Assembly (NCBI RefSeq): GCF_008123965.1
Contig: NZ_VSTH01000057.1
Location: 49,357 to 113,356 of the forward strand
Direction: 5' to 3'
Length of the DNA stretch: 64,000 bases
Source of the DNA: Bradyrhizobium hipponense
GTDB taxonomy: Bacteria; Pseudomonadota; Alphaproteobacteria; Rhizobiales; Xanthobacteraceae
In this document: piece after piece, positions 52,299 to 60,639 of the stretch
Layout: every line of letters begins with the position of its first letter
How positions within the stretch are numbered: the first letter of the stretch is position 1
Translations under genes and position numbers: made by a program
The notes under the pieces: model-generated
What the model saw: only the letters and a program-made list of their open reading frames with translations
Databases searched by the model: none
Told to the model about the DNA's origin: nothing

Positions 52299-53164
52299 GG
52301 CTGTTCGACGCGCTGTTCAAGGATGCGCCGCTCGCCACCCGCGGCGAGATCACGCCAAAGCTCGGTTTTGCGCTGACCGTGCTGCTCGCGATCGTCTGGC
52401 TCATCCCGTTCCTGTGGATGGGCGTGGCGACGCTGCGGCCCGCTTCGGACGGCATCAACACCATGGCTGAGCTGATGCCGAGCCTGAAGCCCACGCTCGA
52501 CAACATCAGGGATGCCTGGGAGATCGGCGACTTCCCGCGCTACACCCTCAACACCACCATCATCTGCACCGGCATCCTGCTGGTGCAATTCGTCACGATC
52601 ACGCTGGCGGGCTTTGCGTTCGCGCGCCTCGCCTTCGCCGGCAAGACGCTGATCTTCTACCTGTTCCTGATGCAGCTCATGCTGGTGCCGGTGCTTCTGA
52701 TCGTGCCGAATTTGAGCCTGGTGGCGCAGCTCGGCCTCTATGACACGCTCGCCGGCGTGATGATGCCCTTCTTCGCCTCTGCCTTCGGCACCTTCCTGAT
52801 GCGCCAGGCTTTTGAAGCCATCCCCACTGAGCTCGAAGACGCAGCCCTGATCGATGGCGCCAGCCTGTTTCAGCGCATCCGCCACATCTACGTGCCGCTG
52901 TCGATGCCGAGCTTCTCGGCCTTCGCCATAATCTCCGTGACCAGCCACTGGAACGACTTCCTGTGGCCGCTGATGGTGATCAATTCGCCGGACAAGCGTC
53001 CGCTCACGGTTGGGCTGTCCGTGTTCACCAAGACGGCCGAAGGCACGCAGGCCTGGGGCACCATCGCCGCCGGCACGCTCATGGTGATCGCGCCGCTGCT
53101 TATCACCTTCCTGATCTTCCAGAAGCGCTTCATCAGCTCTTTCGTCACCTCAGGCATCAAATAG
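52295..53164 (+). CDS. ABC transporter permease, UgpE/MalG type
   Basis: 289 aa. TM segments include LGFALTVLLAIVWLIPFLWM and LIFYLFLMQLMLVPVLLIVP; the EAA loop is EDAALIDGASLFQRIRHIYV. The C-terminus (FQKRFISSFVTSGIK) is typical of UgpE/MalG. It overlaps the first permease by 4 bases and is followed 11 bases later by the binding-protein gene. Confidence 0.92.
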   Translation: MRLFDALFKDAPLATRGEITPKLGFALTVLLAIVWLIPFLWMGVATLRPASDGINTMAELMPSLKPTLDNIRDAWEIGDFPRYTLNTTIICTGILLVQFVTITLAGFAFARLAFAGKTLIFYLFLMQLMLVPVLLIVPNLSLVAQLGLYDTLAGVMMPFFASAFGTFLMRQAFEAIPTELEDAALIDGASLFQRIRHIYVPLSMPSFSAFAIISVTSHWNDFLWPLMVINSPDKRPLTVGLSVFTKTAEGTQAWGTIAAGTLMVIAPLLITFLIFQKRFISSFVTSGIK

Positions 53165-53175
53165 GAGATTTCTCG

Positions 53176-54507
53176 ATGCTGTTTTCCCGCAGGCTCATGC
53201 TCGGCCTCGCCATCGCAGGTACCATGGCAGGCGCCCTCGCCTTCCCGGCGCAGGCCGAAGGCCCGACCGAGATCGATTTGTTCTTCCCCGTTCCGGTCGA
53301 CGGCAAGCTCGCCCGCGACATGGGCACCCTGATCAAGGAGTTCAACGAGACCCATCCCGCGATCAAGGCGACTGCCGTCTACACCGGCTCCTATGACGAC
53401 ACGCTGATCAAGACGCGCGCCTCGATCAAGGCTGGCAAGCCGCCGGCCGCCGTGATCATGTCGGCCAACTTCCTGCTCGACATGCAGATCGAGAACGAGC
53501 TGACCAATCTCGATTCCCTGATCGCCGCCGACGGCACCAGCAAGGACCAGTTCCTCGGCCAGTTCTTCCCGGCGCTGCAGGGCAACGCGGTGATCAGCCG
53601 CTCCGTCTACGGCGTGCCGTTCCACAATTCGACGCCGCTGCTCTACATCAATGCCGACCAGGCCAAGGAAGCCGGCCTCGACCCGAATAAGCCGCCGCAG
53701 ACCTGGGCAGAGCTCACCGACTGGGCCAAGAAGCTCACCAAGCGCGAGGGCGACAAGGTCACGCGCTGGGGCATCGCCATTCCCTGCGCCTATGACTATT
53801 GCGGCTGGATGATGGAGACGCTCACCATGACCAATGGCGGGCGCTACTACAACGAGGAGTTCGGCGGCGAGGTCTATTACGACACCCCCTCGATGCAGGG
53901 CGCGCTGACCTGGTGGAACGACCTCATCGCCAAGCACAAGGTGCATCCGCCCGGCGCGACCCCCGGTCCGGCCGTCAGCACCTCCTTCATCTCCGGCAAT
54001 GCCGCGATGATGATGCTGTCGACGGGCTCGCTGACCTATGTGCGCGACAACGCCAAGTTCGCCTACAAGGTCGCCTTCATCCCGCGCAACGTCCGCAACG
54101 CCGTGCCGATCGGCGGCGCCTCGCTGATCATTCCGGCAGGGCTCGAGGCCGACAAGCAGAAGGCCGCCTGGACGCTGATCAAGTGGATGACCTCGCCCGA
54201 GAAGAGCGCCTGGTGGAGCCGCGCCACCGGCTATTTCGCGCCGAACATGGCCGCCTACAAGACGCCTGATATGGTCGACTTCCTGAGCAAGAACCCGGAC
54301 GCCAAGACCGCCGTCGAGCAGCTCGACGTCGCCAAGCCGTGGTTCGCGACCTACAAGACCGTGCCGGTGCGCAAGACGCTGGAGGACGAGGTGATGCTGG
54401 TCCTGAACGGCAAGAAGCAGCCCAAGGAGGCGCTCGTCGCCGCCCAGAAGGCCGCCGACGAACTGCTCAAGCCGTACAACGCGGAGACGGCGCTTAAGCT
54501 GCCGTAA
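53176..54507 (+). CDS. ABC transporter periplasmic binding protein, UgpB type
   Basis: 443 aa. Signal peptide MLFSRRLMLGLAIAGTMAGA then AFPAQA-EG. Mature part: EIDLFFPVPVDGKLARDMGT, LIKEFNETHPAIKATAVYTG, YGVPFHNSTPLLYINADQAK, and SPEKSAWWSRATGYFAPN near the end, as in extracellular solute-binding family 1 proteins of the glycerol-3-phosphate type. AGGAG lies 7 bases upstream. Last gene of the operon; no ATPase gene follows, so it must borrow one or it lies elsewhere. Confidence 0.9.
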   Translation: MLFSRRLMLGLAIAGTMAGALAFPAQAEGPTEIDLFFPVPVDGKLARDMGTLIKEFNETHPAIKATAVYTGSYDDTLIKTRASIKAGKPPAAVIMSANFLLDMQIENELTNLDSLIAADGTSKDQFLGQFFPALQGNAVISRSVYGVPFHNSTPLLYINADQAKEAGLDPNKPPQTWAELTDWAKKLTKREGDKVTRWGIAIPCAYDYCGWMMETLTMTNGGRYYNEEFGGEVYYDTPSMQGALTWWNDLIAKHKVHPPGATPGPAVSTSFISGNAAMMMLSTGSLTYVRDNAKFAYKVAFIPRNVRNAVPIGGASLIIPAGLEADKQKAAWTLIKWMTSPEKSAWWSRATGYFAPNMAAYKTPDMVDFLSKNPDAKTAVEQLDVAKPWFATYKTVPVRKTLEDEVMLVLNGKKQPKEALVAAQKAADELLKPYNAETALKLP

Positions 54508-54515
54508 GTGGCCTT

Positions 54516-54610
54516 CGTAGGGTGGGCAAAGGCGCACAGCGCCGTGCCCACCATTTGCGTCTCAACTTTGTTGAGCGATGGTGGGCACGCTTCGCTTTGC
54601 CCACCCTACG
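54516..54610. repeat. Palindromic MITE-like element with 16-bp terminal inverted repeats
   Basis: Left arm CGTAGGGTGGGCAAAG (54516-54531), right arm CTTTGCCCACCCTACG (54595-54610), perfect. Inside is a second inverted pair GTGCCCACCAT/ATGGTGGGCAC. It is 95 bp, has no coding capacity, and sits between convergent genes, where it may also act as a terminator. Confidence 0.9.
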
Positions 54611-54637
54611 AGGCTACGGCCCCCGAAAGACGCGCGC

Positions 54638-55627
54638 TCAGATCGTCACCACGATCTTGCCGAACTGCTCGTTCGACTCCAGAAAACGATGCGCTTCGAC
54701 GATCTCTTCGAACGGAAATGTTTTGGCGATGATTGGCATCAATGTGCCGTCTGACAGCCCGTCGAGGATGAACGCCTTTGCCTTCGCAAGGCGCGCGGGA
54801 TCGCGGACGATCTCGTGCACGAGGTAGCCGCGCAGCGTCAGGCTCTTGCTCAACACGTTGAAGAGCGGAAATGGCGTCGGCTCGGGACTCAACCCGCCAT
54901 ATTCGATCAAGATACCACCCGGTGACATCGCCGCGGTCAGCGGCTCGAACGCAGGACCTCCGACCGCGTCAAACACCACGCGGACACCGTTGACACCGGC
55001 GATCTCCGCCAGCCGCGACCTGATGTCCTCTTCGTCCGAGGCTATGACGTCGGCGGCGCCGGCATCGAGCAAGGCGTGCCGCTTGGCCGAGGTCCGTGTC
55101 AGGGCGATCGGGACAGCACCGATCCGGTTCGCGATCTGAATTGCGGCAAGCCCAACACTGCTCGATGCCGCCGTGATGACGACGACCTCCCCTCTCGCGA
55201 GGCCTGCAATGTCGACCAGCGCGCCATACGCCGTGAGATATTGCATCCAAACCGCAGCAGCTGCCTCGAAGCCAAGCCCGGGCGGGTGCTTCACGACGAA
55301 TTCGGCCGGAAAGGTGACGAGCTCGCCATAGGCCGGCCTTCGCACCGTCGAGACGGGCGGCACGATGCTGACGGCATCGCCCGGCGCAAAGCCCGCCATA
55401 CCATCACCGACCGCCTCGACGATACCAGCGGCCTCAAGGCCAAGCCCTGAGGGAAATGTCGCCGTTTCGATATAGGTCCCCCTCCGCAACAGGGCCTCAG
55501 CCCGGTTCAGCCCGAGCGCCTTAACGCGGATCTGCACCTCGCCTCTTTCCGGCGGTGTCATATCGACGGTCTCGATACGCAGCACTTCGGGACCGCCATG
55601 CTGATGGAAGCGAACGACACGAGGCAT
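54638..55627 (-). CDS. Zinc-independent quinone oxidoreductase-type MDR protein
   Basis: 329 aa from ATG 55625-55627. VVRFHQHGGPEVLRIETVDM, LGLNRAEALLRRGTY and GLGLEAAGIVEAVGDGMAGF are the N-terminal GroES-like fold; VVITAASSSVGLAAIQIANR is the NADPH-binding motif (AxxGxxG variant AASSSVG). The Cys and His Zn ligands of alcohol dehydrogenases are missing, as in quinone/zeta-crystallin-like reductases. It is divergent from a LysR gene, which probably controls it. Confidence 0.9.
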   Translation of the reverse strand: MPRVVRFHQHGGPEVLRIETVDMTPPERGEVQIRVKALGLNRAEALLRRGTYIETATFPSGLGLEAAGIVEAVGDGMAGFAPGDAVSIVPPVSTVRRPAYGELVTFPAEFVVKHPPGLGFEAAAAVWMQYLTAYGALVDIAGLARGEVVVITAASSSVGLAAIQIANRIGAVPIALTRTSAKRHALLDAGAADVIASDEEDIRSRLAEIAGVNGVRVVFDAVGGPAFEPLTAAMSPGGILIEYGGLSPEPTPFPLFNVLSKSLTLRGYLVHEIVRDPARLAKAKAFILDGLSDGTLMPIIAKTFPFEEIVEAHRFLESNEQFGKIVVTI

Positions 55628-55726
55628 GGAAAACTCCAAAACAAATGAACCGAATGGAGCTATGCCAAGGGCACCGCAGCCGATAAATCGCCTAGACGAG
55701 TGAACAGTCGAAACTAGGAGTTTCTA

Positions 55727-56641
55727 ATGGACCGCCTGACCAGCATGGCCGTGTTCGTCAAGGCCGTCGATCTCGGCTCGTTCGCGGCCGCGGCCGACGC
55801 CTTCGAGATGTCAGGACCAATGGTCGGCAAGCATGTGCGTTTCCTCGAAGAGCGCCTCGGCGTCCGCCTCCTCAACCGCACCACCCGGCGTCAAAGCCTG
55901 ACCGAAGCCGGCCAGGTCTATTACGAGCGCTGCCGGGCCGTGCTCAGCGAAGCCGAAGCGGCCGACGCCGTCGCGTCCGACGCGCTTTCCGAGCCGCGCG
56001 GCCGACTGCGCGTGACCATGCCCGCTCTGCTGGGACGGCACTGCATCGCCCCCTTGTTGATGAAGCTGGCGCGCAAATATCCGCGTCTCGAGCTCGATCT
56101 CTCCTTCGGCGATCCGATCGCAAACATCGTCGAGACCGGCTACGATCTCGCGATCCGAACCGGCGATCTCGACGACCAATCCGGCCTGATCGCGCGGCGC
56201 ATCGCGCGACAGCGCATGGTGGTGTGCGGCTCGCGGTCCTACTTGCGGGCCAACGGCAGGCCGAAATCGATCGACGATTTGGCCGAGCACCAGGCGATCA
56301 TCTACCGCCGCTCCGGGCGCGTCCGGCCGTGGCTATTTCCGCGAGAGGCCCTGTCTCCGCAGGACTTGCCTCCGCGCGAGGTGACGCCGACCGGAAGGCT
56401 CAGGCTCGACGATCTCGAAGCGATCGCGGACGCCGCAACGCAGGGCATGGGCCTCGCCTGGCTGCCTTACTGGCTGATCCGCGAACGCCTTCGCAGCGGT
56501 GCGCTCATCAGTCTGTTCGAACGACAGCCCGAATTCCTCTACGACTGCCACGCGCTCTGGCCCCGTTCGCCCCGGATGCCGCCAAAGGTTCGCGCGGCCG
56601 TCGACGTCTTGGCGGCAGCATTGCCGAAGCTCATGACCTAA
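55727..56641 (+). CDS. LysR family regulator
   Basis: 304 aa. N-terminal winged helix MDRLTSMAVFVKAVDLGSFA, EMSGPMVGKHVRFLEERLGV, RLLNRTTRRQSLTEAGQVYY; then the two-lobed effector domain. AGGAG lies 6 bases before the ATG. The 99-base gap to the divergent MDR gene probably holds shared operators. This subgroup (MDRLTSMAVFVKAVDLGSFA start) often represses or activates the neighbouring oxidoreductase. Confidence 0.93.
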   Translation: MDRLTSMAVFVKAVDLGSFAAAADAFEMSGPMVGKHVRFLEERLGVRLLNRTTRRQSLTEAGQVYYERCRAVLSEAEAADAVASDALSEPRGRLRVTMPALLGRHCIAPLLMKLARKYPRLELDLSFGDPIANIVETGYDLAIRTGDLDDQSGLIARRIARQRMVVCGSRSYLRANGRPKSIDDLAEHQAIIYRRSGRVRPWLFPREALSPQDLPPREVTPTGRLRLDDLEAIADAATQGMGLAWLPYWLIRERLRSGALISLFERQPEFLYDCHALWPRSPRMPPKVRAAVDVLAAALPKLMT

Positions 56642-56998
56642 GGCCGGATGTCATTTGGGCCTCGTTAACCCTCTGTCCACCATCCGGCCGGTCCCACCGC
56701 CGGTAACCACGACAATTAACAGACCCTCAACGCGCCCCCGACAAGTCTAACGGTCTTTCGGGGGATCTTGCCGTGGATTTGTTGGTTTTCGAGTTCCTGG
56801 GACTGGCGCTGGTCGCCATGTGCGTAATCGTGGTGGCACTGCCCTGCGCCCGAAAACCCTCGCAGCGGGTCCGCTACGAATAGCATTTCGCTGGAAAAGG
56901 ACGATTTCGGCCCAAATGCAGGGCTCGAATTTGCATCGAGCCCCTTGACATCACAGCGCTTTCGGCAGAACGGCTGATAGACGTGTCAAGGGCCGTTC
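56642..56998. other. Stretch between LysR and rnd
   Basis: 357 bases. Apart from the possible 36-codon gene at 56773, nothing is recognised. The last 90 bases contain the rnd leader. Confidence 0.4.
56773..56883 (+). CDS. Possible small membrane protein (36 aa)
   Basis: GTG start, MDLLVFEFLGLALVAMCVIV then VALPCARKPSQRVRYE: one hydrophobic helix and a basic tail, like many small membrane proteins. GGGGGATC lies 7 bases upstream. No homologue can be checked here. Confidence 0.4.
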   Translation: MDLLVFEFLGLALVAMCVIVVALPCARKPSQRVRYE

Positions 56999-58147
56999 AT
57001 GGATTTGATTACCACCACCGCTGACCTGGCGGCTGCCTGCAGCCGGCTGGCCAAGCACCCCGTCATTACCGTCGATACCGAGTTTCTGCGCGAAACCACC
57101 TATTACCCGCTGTTATGCGTGGTGCAGATGGCAAGCGCGGAAGAAGCCATCGTCATCGACACTTTGGCTGCGGGCATCGACCTCAAGCCGTTCTTCGAGC
57201 TGATGGCCAATGAGAGCGTGCTCAAGGTGTTCCACGCCGCCCGGCAGGACATCGAGATCATCTGGCACCAGGCGGGCATCATCCCGCACCCGGTGTTCGA
57301 CACCCAGGTCGCCGCCATGGTGCTCGGCTATGGCGACAGCATCGCCTACGACCAGCTCGTCGAGAAGGTCACCGGCCACCGGCCGGACAAGACCCACCGC
57401 TTCACCGACTGGTCGCGCCGGCCGCTGAGCAAGGAGCAGATGCACTACGCGGTGTCCGACGTCACCCACCTGCGCGACGTGTTCGCCGCGCTCGACGCCG
57501 ACCTCAAGAAGCGACGGCGCAGCGAATGGGTCTCGATCGAGATGGAGGTCCTGACCTCGCCCAAGACCTACGACTTCCATCCCGAGCGTGCCTGGGAACG
57601 GCTGAAGACGCGGGTGCGCAAGCCGAAGGACCTCGCGGTGCTGATGGAGGTGGCTGCCTGGCGCGAGCAGGAGGCGCAGAGCCGCGATGTGCCGCGCGGC
57701 CGCGTGCTGCGCGACGAAGCCATCAGCGACATCGCAACCCACGCCCCGAACACGATCGAGAAGCTTGCCCATCTGCGCTCGGTGCCGAAGGGTTTCGAGA
57801 AGTCCAAATGGGGCGCGGACATCGTCGCGGCGGTCGAGCGCGGACTAGCACGGGACTTGTCCACGCTGCCAAAGCTGGACAAGCCGCGCAACAATTCTAA
57901 CGGCGCAGCCATCGTCGAGCTGCTGAAAGTGCTGCTGCGGATGACTGCGGAGAAGCACGCGGTGGCGAGCAAGGTGATCGCGACAGTCGACGATCTTGAG
58001 GAGATCGCCGCCGACGACGAGGCCGATGTGCCGGCCCTGCGCGGCTGGCGCCGCGAGCTGTTCGGCGAGGCCGCCCTCAAACTCAAGCGCGGCGGGCTGG
58101 CACTGGCGATCGAAAGGGGTCGCGTGATCGGGGTCGAGCGGGCATAG
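56999..58147 (+). CDS. rnd: Ribonuclease D
   Basis: 382 aa. DEDDy 3'-5' exonuclease domain: ITVDTEFLRETTYYPLLCVV (DTE), FHAARQDIEIIWHQAG (ARQD) and MHYAVSDVTHLRDVFAAL (YxxxD). HRDC domains follow (WRKEQEAQSRDVPRG-type region EVAAWREQEAQSRDVPRGRV, LRDEAISDIATHAP). It trims tRNA and other stable RNA 3' ends. Length is usual for alphaproteobacteria. Confidence 0.96.
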   Translation: MDLITTTADLAAACSRLAKHPVITVDTEFLRETTYYPLLCVVQMASAEEAIVIDTLAAGIDLKPFFELMANESVLKVFHAARQDIEIIWHQAGIIPHPVFDTQVAAMVLGYGDSIAYDQLVEKVTGHRPDKTHRFTDWSRRPLSKEQMHYAVSDVTHLRDVFAALDADLKKRRRSEWVSIEMEVLTSPKTYDFHPERAWERLKTRVRKPKDLAVLMEVAAWREQEAQSRDVPRGRVLRDEAISDIATHAPNTIEKLAHLRSVPKGFEKSKWGADIVAAVERGLARDLSTLPKLDKPRNNSNGAAIVELLKVLLRMTAEKHAVASKVIATVDDLEEIAADDEADVPALRGWRRELFGEAALKLKRGGLALAIERGRVIGVERA

Positions 58148-58187
58148 CGGTCTAAGCGGTGGGAGGTTGGGCACCATCGCCCCACAT

Positions 58188-58267
58188 CGTCATTGCGAGC
58201 GCAGCGAAGCAATCCAGAATCTTTCTGCGGATGCAGTCTGGATTGCTTCGCTGCGCTCGCAAAGACG
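58188..58267. repeat. Palindromic dispersed repeat, copy 4 (REP-like)
   Basis: CGTCATTGCGAGCGCAGCGA..CTGGATTGCTTCGCTGCGCT..CGCAAAGACG, lying between the convergent rnd and aminotransferase genes. Confidence 0.95.
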
Positions 58268-58290
58268 GAGTTTGAGGCCCTGACTCTCCC

Positions 58291-59673
58291 CTACGCCGGG
58301 GTCAGCTTGGCCACCTCGCCCTTCATATCATCCAGCACACCCGAGATCGCGGCGACGAGGTCGTCGACTTGAGCCTTGGTGACGATCAGCGGCGGGCAGA
58401 TGGCGATGGCGTCGAGCATGTTGCGCGAGATCACGGCGCGCTCCTGGAGCATGCGGCTGGCGATGCCGCCGACGGCACCCGGCGTCGCCGCCGCAGTCTT
58501 GCGCTGCTTGTCGAGCACGAGCTCGATGGCTGCGATCATGCCGACGCCGCGGACCTCGCCTACCAGTGGATGGCTGGCGAGATCGCGCAGTCTGCCTTGC
58601 ATGTAAGCACCGAGCTCGGCGGCATGCGCGACCAGGCCGCGCTCCTCGATGATCTTGAGGTTCTCCAGCGCAATGGCCGAGCCGACGGGATGCCCGCCCG
58701 CGGTGAAGCCGTGGCCGAGCACACCGATCTTGTTGCTCTCGTCCGCGATCGGCTCGAACATGCGGTCGTTCAGGAGGATCGCCGACAGCGGAAAATAGCT
58801 CGACGTGATCTGCTTGGAGACCACGATCGCGTCGGGCTTGATTCCATAGGTCTCGCAGCCGAACATCTTGCCGGTGCGGCCGAAGCCGCAGATCACCTCG
58901 TCGGCGATCAGCAGGATGTCGTACTTGTTCAAGACCTTCTGGATCTTGTCCCAATAGGTCGCCGGCGGCACGATGACGCCGCCCGCCCCCATTACCGGCT
59001 CACCGAAGAAGGCCGCGATCGTGTCCGGCCCTTCCTTCTGGATGAGCGCGTCGAGCTCCTCGGCCCGCCGCGTTGCGAACGCTTCCTCGCTCTCGCCCGG
59101 CGCGCCATCCTTGTAGAAATGCGGCGAGCCCGTGTGCAGGATGTTCGGCAGCGGCAGGTCGAACGAGCGGTGGTTGTTCGGCAGGCCGGTGAGGCTTGCC
59201 GAGGCGATGGTGACGCCATGATAGGCGCGCATGCGGCTGATCACCTTCTTGCGCCGCGGCTGGCCGAGCGTATTGGAGCGATAGGCGATCAGCTTCAGGA
59301 CGGTGTCGTTGGCCTCCGAGCCGGAATTGGTGAAGAACACCTTGCTCATCGGCACAGGCGCCAGCGCCACCAGCTTCTCGGCGAGATCGATCGAGGGACC
59401 GTGCGATTTCGCGGAGAACGTATGATAGAATGGCAGCGCCTGCATCTGCCGGTGCGCTGCCTCGACCAGCCGCTTCTCATTGAAACCGAGCCCGACGCTC
59501 CACAGCCCTGCCATCGCCTCGAAATAGCGCTTGCCCGACGCATCGAACACGTAGGGCCCCTCGCCGCGCTCGATCACCAGCGGACCTGCCTGCTGGTGGG
59601 TGCGCGCGTTGGTGTAGGGGTGGAGCTGGTAGGCCACATCCCGGGCCTCTTGCGAATTGGGCAGCATGGACAT
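58291..59673 (-). CDS. Class III (omega) aminotransferase
   Basis: 460 aa. PLP enzyme: VFFTNSGSEANDTVLKLIAY (phosphate loop GSEAN), SRMRAYHGVTIASASLTGLP, DILLIADEVICGFGRTGKMF (PLP Asp), and VSKQITSSYFPLSAILL with the Schiff-base Lys. Similar to beta-alanine/diamine or pyruvate-type omega-aminotransferases. MSMLPNSQEARDVAYQLHPY is the start. It lies downstream of the minus-strand cluster ending at 59846, about 170 bases on, so co-expression is possible but unproven. Confidence 0.93.
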   Translation of the reverse strand: MSMLPNSQEARDVAYQLHPYTNARTHQQAGPLVIERGEGPYVFDASGKRYFEAMAGLWSVGLGFNEKRLVEAAHRQMQALPFYHTFSAKSHGPSIDLAEKLVALAPVPMSKVFFTNSGSEANDTVLKLIAYRSNTLGQPRRKKVISRMRAYHGVTIASASLTGLPNNHRSFDLPLPNILHTGSPHFYKDGAPGESEEAFATRRAEELDALIQKEGPDTIAAFFGEPVMGAGGVIVPPATYWDKIQKVLNKYDILLIADEVICGFGRTGKMFGCETYGIKPDAIVVSKQITSSYFPLSAILLNDRMFEPIADESNKIGVLGHGFTAGGHPVGSAIALENLKIIEERGLVAHAAELGAYMQGRLRDLASHPLVGEVRGVGMIAAIELVLDKQRKTAAATPGAVGGIASRMLQERAVISRNMLDAIAICPPLIVTKAQVDDLVAAISGVLDDMKGEVAKLTPA

Positions 59674-59806
59674 TTGCGAGAATCCTTAAGTCGTCACGTA
59701 GCCGGCGTCATCACTTGGCTATTGCGAGAGTGGACAAGTTGCAACGCCAATTCGTCGGTAGCAAACGCCCAGCAGCGTTGCACAAAGCGGCACTCGTGAG
59801 TGCCAG

Positions 59807-59842
59807 GACTCAGGTTCAGACTCAGGTTCAGACTCAGGTTCA
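59807..59842. repeat. Three perfect tandem copies of a 12-bp unit
   Basis: GACTCAGGTTCA three times, then a degenerate fourth. It lies in the 170-base gap directly beyond the stop of the small gene at 59846-60016, on the side facing the aminotransferase. Confidence 0.9.
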
Positions 59843-59845
59843 GCC

Positions 59846-60016
59846 TCAGGCTGCGCCGTCGTCATCCTCGCCGTCGGCAGCGTCAGCGGCTTCCCTCACC
59901 TCGACCAGTGCCATCGCAAGCAGATAGACCGTCGTGGGCAGGCCGACATGGCGCGCCCTCTCGACGGCGCGCGCCAGGTCGGCCGCCAGTTCCTTCAGCT
60001 CTTCGCCCCGCGACAA
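59846..60016 (-). CDS. Small acidic protein (56 aa), unknown
   Basis: From a TTG: LSRGEELKELAADLARAVER, then ARHVGLPTTVYLLAMALVEV and REAADAADGEDDDGAA. An amphipathic helix, a Gly-Leu-Pro turn, a hydrophobic helix and an acidic tail. AGGGTGG lies 4 bases upstream. It is 34 bases after the isochorismatase-like gene on the same strand and likely belongs to its transcript. Not recognised. Confidence 0.55.
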   Translation of the reverse strand: MSRGEELKELAADLARAVERARHVGLPTTVYLLAMALVEVREAADAADGEDDDGAA

Positions 60017-60050
60017 TGTACCACCCTATCCATCCGCCGATCGCGTCCGC

Positions 60051-60614
60051 CTACACCGCGACGGCGCCGCTGGTCTTGATCAGTTCGGCGCTGGAATGAA
60101 TTGTAGCAAAATTGCCGATGACATTCACCACTGCCTGCTTGTAGGCGGCCGGATCGCCTGCATTGGGCTGCCGGCACGCCACGGCGTCGCCGACGACTTG
60201 GTAGCGATGGCTGCGGTGAAACCCCTCGACCACCGTGGCCAGGATGGTCTCGTCCAGGGAAAAGCCCGCCAGCACGCAGCGCGCATTGCGGATATTGGAC
60301 ATGTAGTCCACGAACCGCGGCGAGCTGTAGGCCGACGGCAGCGGGTGCTCGAACGTCATCTCACCCGGCCGCGGCTTCGCCTCGGCAATCCAATCGGTCA
60401 GCCTCGATGCCGGATTGAACCATGCCGCCTGCGCGATGCGCTTCAAATGCATGACTGGCCAGAGACGGTCGCGCCACAGCGTCAGCAGCTCCAGGCAACG
60501 CGACGTGGCGGCGTCGCCATCGAGGATGACGTGGCGACGCCCCTGGGTGAGATATTCGACCTGGAGATCCGCGCAGACCAGGATTGGCGGATCGTCGTGA
60601 ATGGAAACCAGCAT
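60051..60614 (-). CDS. Isochorismatase-fold protein without catalytic Cys
   Basis: 187 aa. The fold is visible: ILVCADLQVEYL (catalytic Asp16 present), LLTLWRDRLWPVMHLKR, PSAYSSPRFVDYM, and ARCVLAGFSLDETILATVVEGF, HRYQVVGDAVA. In ordinary members the block reads GxxTxxCVxxT; here the Cys position is Thr123, and the usual Lys before SAF/SAY appears to be Glu or His (FEHPLPSAY). So two of the three D-K-C catalytic residues seem absent, and hydrolase activity is doubtful. It is 25 bases after the GNAT-like gene. Confidence 0.75.
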   Translation of the reverse strand: MLVSIHDDPPILVCADLQVEYLTQGRRHVILDGDAATSRCLELLTLWRDRLWPVMHLKRIAQAAWFNPASRLTDWIAEAKPRPGEMTFEHPLPSAYSSPRFVDYMSNIRNARCVLAGFSLDETILATVVEGFHRSHRYQVVGDAVACRQPNAGDPAAYKQAVVNVIGNFATIHSSAELIKTSGAVAV

Positions 60615-60639
60615 TATCTTGTGCGCGGCTGCACCAGTT

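Noticed and set aside
52888..54537. 549-codon frame opposite the binding-protein gene
   Set aside because: Antisense shadow; the plus-strand frame has a signal peptide and family motifs.
54516..54610. Insertion sequence with a transposase
   Set aside because: Only 95 bp with no coding capacity; kept as a MITE-like repeat.
58369..59799. 476-codon frame opposite the class III aminotransferase
   Set aside because: Shadow of a high-GC gene whose own frame has all PLP-enzyme motifs.
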